A DNA stretch of 7,165 nucleotides, from the NCBI GenBank assembly GCA_964499865.1, contig CAZCPY010000150.1:1-7165 (forward strand). The letters are read 5' to 3'. The stretch is from JANOGU01 sp964499865 (GTDB lineage Bacteria > Pseudomonadota > Alphaproteobacteria > Rhodobacterales > Rhodobacteraceae). A program made the position numbers and the translations under genes. The notes under the pieces were generated by a model. The model did not search any database. It saw nothing but the letters and a program-made list of their open reading frames with translations, and was not told where the DNA came from. Of the stretch, positions 3,990 to 7,165 are shown one piece after another (position 1 is the stretch's first letter; each line of letters begins with the position of its first letter).

Positions 3990-5216
3990 CTAGAACCGCC
4001 CCGGCCGGCAGGGTGCAAAGGCGGGGCCGGGATCGCGGCCTTCGATGCAGGCCAACACCGCCTCGGCCGTCACGGGCGCGAGCGTAAGCCCGATGTGCCC
4101 GTGGCCGAAGGCCAGCACCACATCCGCCCCTCCGCGAGAGGGGCCGATCACCGGCAGGCTGTCGGGCATCGACGGGCGCAGGCCCATCCAGCTGCGGTCG
4201 GGCGCGGGCAGGTCGGGGAAGACCCCGCGCGCGCCGGCCTCCAGCCGCGCGAGCCGGTGCGGCGAGGGGGGCGCATGGGTCCCGCCCAGTTCCACCGTGC
4301 CGACCGCGCGCAGACGGCCGGCCATCGGGCAGAGGTAGAAGCCGCGCGCCACCGGGCAGGACGGGCGGCCCAGCCGCGGCGCCTCCATGTCCCATTCCAG
4401 GTGGTAGCCGCGTTCGGTGTCCAGCGGCACCCGGTCGCCCGCCTGCGCCGCCAGCCCCCGCGACTGCGCGCCTGCGGCGATCACCGCCTTGCGGAAGGTG
4501 CGCAGGAAACCCGGGCCCTTGAGCAGCAGCCCCACCGGCACGCGCTCCACTTCCTCCACCCGGGCGGCGATGACCTCCACCCCGGCGCGCAGGCAGGCGG
4601 CGTGCAGCCGCGCCATCACCGCGCCGGGGTCGCCGAAGGACAGCGCTCCGGGGAACAGCGTGGCGCCGGCGAAGGGCGGCAGGCGCGGCTCCAGCGTCGC
4701 CAGGGCTGTGGCGTCGATCACCTCGGCCGCGGCCCCCAGCGTCCGGCGCAGGTCGGCATCCGCCCGCGCCGCGGCCACCGCGGCGGGCGTTGCGTGCAGA
4801 TACAGGCAGCCCGCATCGCGCAGGTGCCGCGCCGCGCCGATCTCGTCCGCCAGCGCCCGCCAGCGCGGCCCCGCATCGGCCAGCAGCGCCGCCAGCGCCA
4901 CGGCGTTGCGGCGGGCGGCGCCGGGCAGCGACTGGCGCAGGAAGCGGGCGAGCCAGGGCACCAGCGACAGAAGGCTTGCGCGGTGCACCGCCAGCGGCGA
5001 GGCGGGGTCGAGCAGCAGCGCGGGCAGCGCCTTCAGCACCGCGGGCGTGCCGACCGGCAGCACCGCGTAGTCCGCCACCGTCCCGGCGTTGCCGTAACTC
5101 GCCCCCGACCCGGGCGCCGCGGGATCGACCAGCGCCACCGTGTGCCCCGCCTGCGCCAGCCGCAGGGCCGCGGTCATTCCGATGACGCCTGCGCCGATCA
5201 CGGCGACATGCGTCAT
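3990..5216 (-). CDS. FAD-dependent oxidoreductase, DadA-like (D-amino-acid dehydrogenase family)
   Basis: This flavoprotein of the DAO fold oxidises an amine or amino acid with bound FAD; relatives include D-amino-acid dehydrogenase and hydroxyproline-type oxidases. With the ATG at 5216 it has 408 residues, near the family length. The FAD Rossmann motif follows the start at once (VAVIGAGVIGMTAALRLAQA, residues 4-23; GAGVIG at 8-13), and the ribose-binding acid is D31 in VALVD. SGASYGNAG (37-45) is the conserved region after it. The C-terminal flavin segment reads GLRPSMPDSLPVIGPS, then VVLAFGHGHIGLTLAPVTAE. An upstream ATG at 5258 would add 14 residues of low-complexity sequence before the motif and is less likely. 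No Shine-Dalgarno sequence is clear at either start. The gene follows the alcohol dehydrogenase after 136 bases on the same strand. Substrate unknown. Confidence 0.88.
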   Translation of the reverse strand: MTHVAVIGAGVIGMTAALRLAQAGHTVALVDPAAPGSGASYGNAGTVADYAVLPVGTPAVLKALPALLLDPASPLAVHRASLLSLVPWLARFLRQSLPGAARRNAVALAALLADAGPRWRALADEIGAARHLRDAGCLYLHATPAAVAAARADADLRRTLGAAAEVIDATALATLEPRLPPFAGATLFPGALSFGDPGAVMARLHAACLRAGVEVIAARVEEVERVPVGLLLKGPGFLRTFRKAVIAAGAQSRGLAAQAGDRVPLDTERGYHLEWDMEAPRLGRPSCPVARGFYLCPMAGRLRAVGTVELGGTHAPPSPHRLARLEAGARGVFPDLPAPDRSWMGLRPSMPDSLPVIGPSRGGADVVLAFGHGHIGLTLAPVTAEAVLACIEGRDPGPAFAPCRPGRF

Positions 5217-5352
5217 GTACGCGGGCGACCGCGAGGCGGGACGGGACGGGCTTGCCATCAGGATCGCGGGATGGCGCGGCCACCGGCGCCGGGCAAGGCC
5301 CCGCGCTGCGGCGACGCCCGACTGTGGCGCGCCTGCCGCGCCTCGCCCCGCC
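5217..5352 (-). other. Spacer between alcohol dehydrogenase and oxidoreductase
   Basis: These 136 bases hold no further gene. They contain a perfect 10-base palindrome, CCGGCGCCGG (5283-5292). Around it are GCGCGG (5274-5279) and CCGCGC (5301-5306), which could form an outer stem. No AT-rich promoter-like element is visible. It is open whether the oxidoreductase is read through from upstream or has its own promoter here. Confidence 0.35.
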
Positions 5353-6525
5353 TCACATGCAGGCCTGATACAGCGCCCGCGTCCAGTCCCGTGTCATCGG
5401 CACCGGATTGCCGCCGCAGGAGGGGTCTTCCAGCGCCATCTCGGTCAGCTCGTCCAGCCGGTTCTCGGTCACACCCATGTCGGACAGGTTGCCGGGCAGG
5501 TTCAGCGACATGTTCAGCTTGACCACCCGCGCCCGGAACCCGTTGAAGCCGCCGGGGATGCCCAGATAGGCCGCGGCGCGTTCGATCAGCGGCTGGATCA
5601 CCGGGCGGTTGGCGTCCAGCACCATCGGCATGACGACCGCGTTCGTGGTGCCGTGGTGCGTGTTGTAGACCGCGCCGACCGGATGGCTCAGCGCATGGAT
5701 CGCCCCCAGCCCCTTCTGGAAGGCCACGGCCCCCATGGCGGCGGCGCTCATCATCTGGGCGCGGGCCTGCAGGTTGTCGGGATAGAGATGCGCCGTCGGC
5801 AGGTTCTCGAACACCAGCCGCATGCCTTCCAGCGCGATGCCCTGGCTCATCGGGTGGTAGAAGGGCGAGCAATAGGCCTCCAGGCAATGCGCCAGCGCAT
5901 CCATCCCGGTGCCCGCGGTGATCGCGTCGGGCATGCCCACGGTCAGGCCGGGGTCGCAGATCGTGACCTTGGGCATCAGGCCGGGGTGGAAGATGATCTT
6001 CTTCTTGTGCGTGGCCGAATTGGTCAGCACGCCCGCGCGCCCGACCTCGGACCCCGTGCCGGCCGTGGTGGGCACCGCCACCACCGGCGCGATCCGGGCC
6101 GCGTCGGCGCGGGTCCACCAGTCGTCGACGTCCTCCAGGTCCCAGACCGACAGGCCGTCGCGCTGGCCGGCCATCAGGGCGACCATCTTGCCGAGGTCCA
6201 GCCCCGACCCGCCGCCGAAGGCGATCACGCCGTCATGCCCGCCGTCGCGATAGACCGCGATCCCGGCGGCCATGTTGGCCTCGTTCGGGTTGGGGTCCAC
6301 GTCGGAGAACACCGCGCGGCCGAGGCCCGCGGCCTCCATCAGGTCCAGCGCCTGCGCGGTGATCGGCAGCCGCGCCAGCGCCCGGTCGGTGACCAGCAAG
6401 GGGCGCGTGATGCCCGCCGCCTTCACATGGTCGGCAAGCTCGCTGATCCGGCCGACGCCGAACTTGATCGCGGTGGGATAGGACCAGTTGCGGTGCGGGA
6501 CGCCGTGGTCGGCTGCGTTGGTCAT
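5353..6525 (-). CDS. Iron-dependent (group III) alcohol dehydrogenase
   Basis: This cytoplasmic NAD(P)-dependent enzyme interconverts an alcohol and its aldehyde or ketone at a divalent metal, usually Fe2+. The 390-residue length is normal. The nucleotide-binding GGGSGLD lies at 104-110 and PTTAGTGSEV at 152-161. The metal ligands align with those of E. coli FucO: D209 and H213 in DALAHCLEAY, H277 in GAIHALSHP, and H291 in YNTHHG, with the same spacing of 14 between the two last histidines. No key residue is missing. The start ATG at 6525 lies five bases after the aldehyde dehydrogenase stop, and AGGAAGG on the minus strand (6536-6542) can serve as ribosome binding site. The pairing points to successive oxidation of an alcohol to an acid. 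Relatives act on lactaldehyde/propanediol, 4-hydroxybutyrate, threonine and others, so the substrate is not assigned. Confidence 0.93.
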   Translation of the reverse strand: MTNAADHGVPHRNWSYPTAIKFGVGRISELADHVKAAGITRPLLVTDRALARLPITAQALDLMEAAGLGRAVFSDVDPNPNEANMAAGIAVYRDGGHDGVIAFGGGSGLDLGKMVALMAGQRDGLSVWDLEDVDDWWTRADAARIAPVVAVPTTAGTGSEVGRAGVLTNSATHKKKIIFHPGLMPKVTICDPGLTVGMPDAITAGTGMDALAHCLEAYCSPFYHPMSQGIALEGMRLVFENLPTAHLYPDNLQARAQMMSAAAMGAVAFQKGLGAIHALSHPVGAVYNTHHGTTNAVVMPMVLDANRPVIQPLIERAAAYLGIPGGFNGFRARVVKLNMSLNLPGNLSDMGVTENRLDELTEMALEDPSCGGNPVPMTRDWTRALYQACM

Positions 6526-6530
6526 GGGGA

Positions 6531-7165
6531 TCAGACCTTCCTGAGGTGATAGGATTTCGGCCGGGTGACCGAATGGAAGCCCAGATGGCTGAGCGAGGTG
6601 CCGCGTCCGGTGTCCTTGACGCCGGTCCAGGTCAGTGCGGGGTCGAGGTAGTCGGCGCGGTTCATGAAGACCGTCCCCGTCTCGATCCGCGCACCAAGGG
6701 CGGCGGCGGTGTCGTAGTCCTGCGTCCAGACGCTGGCGGTCAGGCCGTAGGGGCTGTCGTTCATCAGGGCGATGGCCTCTTCGTCGTCGCGCACCTTCAT
6801 GATGCCGACCACGGGCCCGAAGGATTCCTCGCGCATCACGCGCATGGAATGGTCGACGTTGACCAGGATCTGCGGGGCAAGGTAGGCGCCGCCGTCGTCG
6901 GCGAAATTCCCGGGGTCCAGCAGCGGTTTCGCCCCCGCCGCGATCGCCTCGGCCGTCTGGTCGCGCACGGTCCGGGCAAAGCGGCGGTGCGCCATCGGCC
7001 CCAGCGTGGTGGCGGCGTCGAAGGGGTTGCCGAGGCGCAGCTGGCCCACCCAGGCCACGGATTTCTCGACGAAGGGCTCATACAGGCTTTCGTGGACATA
7101 GATGCGCTCGATGCCGCAGCAGCTCTGGCCCGCGTTGTACATCGCGCCGTCCATCAGGACATCGA
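6531..7165 (-). CDS. NAD(P)-dependent aldehyde dehydrogenase, C-terminal part
   Basis: This enzyme oxidises an aldehyde to the carboxylic acid with NAD(P)+. The frame runs off the right edge, so the N-terminal part with most of the coenzyme domain and the general-base Glu is not seen. The visible 211 residues or so begin just before the catalytic cysteine, the first Cys of NAGQSCCGIERIYVH (codon at 7119-7121). Other family marks are LGPM, YLAPQILVNV, EESFGPVVGI (with the conserved Glu that positions the nicotinamide) and NDSPYGLTASVWTQD. TGTVFMNRADYLDPALTWTG and the end GRGTSLSHLGFHSVTRPKSY follow. The start shown by the nearest Met (7154) is internal, not the true start. The gene is transcribed first, and its stop is five bases before the alcohol dehydrogenase start, so the two are almost certainly one transcript. 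Confidence 0.94.
   Translation of the reverse strand, partial: DVLMDGAMYNAGQSCCGIERIYVHESLYEPFVEKSVAWVGQLRLGNPFDAATTLGPMAHRRFARTVRDQTAEAIAAGAKPLLDPGNFADDGGAYLAPQILVNVDHSMRVMREESFGPVVGIMKVRDDEEAIALMNDSPYGLTASVWTQDYDTAAALGARIETGTVFMNRADYLDPALTWTGVKDTGRGTSLSHLGFHSVTRPKSYHLRKV
6536..6542 (-). promoter_or_regulatory. Ribosome binding site of the alcohol dehydrogenase gene
   Basis: Read on the minus strand this is AGGAAGG, ten bases before ATG 6525 and inside the last codons of the aldehyde dehydrogenase. It supports the chosen start and coupled translation of the pair. Confidence 0.45.

Noticed and set aside
5217..5258. Longer N-terminus of the FAD oxidoreductase from ATG 5258
   Set aside because: The 14 extra residues are Ser/Pro/Arg-rich without signal-peptide character, and the FAD motif normally begins a few residues after the start, as it does from 5216.
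3816..5522. 568-codon open frame on the plus strand over the FAD oxidoreductase
   Set aside because: It runs through the repeat junction and the antisense of a clear DadA-like gene, and the product is only Arg/Gly/Ala/His-rich. The minus-strand gene explains the region.
5140..6549. 469-codon open frame on the plus strand over the alcohol dehydrogenase
   Set aside because: It is the antisense shadow of a gene with all four metal ligands and the nucleotide motifs in place. The His/Asp/Gly-rich product has no family features.
1..7165. tRNA, rRNA, CRISPR array, transposase, phage or defence genes
   Set aside because: No such sequence was recognised on either strand. Repeats are limited to the short palindromes described.

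Overview
The window is very GC-rich (roughly 70% by eye). It reads as chromosomal DNA of an alphaproteobacterium, most likely of the Rhodobacteraceae (Rhodobacter/Paracoccus type). Three things support this: the protein sequences of Ffh, bS16 and RimM; the order ffh - GNAT acetyltransferases - chorismate mutase - rpsP - small membrane protein - rimM; and the compact gene junctions that overlap at ATGA or GTGA.

The left half (1-3806, + strand) is a housekeeping translation and secretion block. It opens with the C-terminal part of ffh (SRP54), followed by a short AT-rich palindromic island. Next come four end-to-end overlapping small genes of the GNAT acetyltransferase type. Only the third (1630-2148) looks like a complete GNAT. 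The first two have lost conserved features, and the fourth looks like a short internally deleted remnant. A monofunctional AroQ-class chorismate mutase follows, then a hairpin, rpsP with a good Shine-Dalgarno sequence, a small one-pass membrane protein, and rimM. trmD, which usually follows rimM, is not present here.

The junction 3807-3989 separates the two convergent halves. It is filled with C-tract/G-tract inverted repeats, including two copies of one palindrome in opposite orientation and a strong G-quadruplex-type motif.

The right half (3990-7165, - strand) is a catabolic cluster. Read in the direction of transcription, it holds the C-terminal part of an aldehyde dehydrogenase that runs off the right edge. 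Five bases later comes an iron-dependent (group III) alcohol dehydrogenase with all four metal ligands, and then, after 136 bases, a DadA-like FAD-dependent amine/amino-acid oxidoreductase. The first two probably oxidise an alcohol to its aldehyde and on to the acid. The substrate cannot be read from the sequence.

I saw no RNA gene, CRISPR array, transposase, phage or defence gene. The least ordinary items are the decaying GNAT array, the AT-rich palindrome after ffh and the repeat-filled junction after rimM. None of these proves a new biological system.
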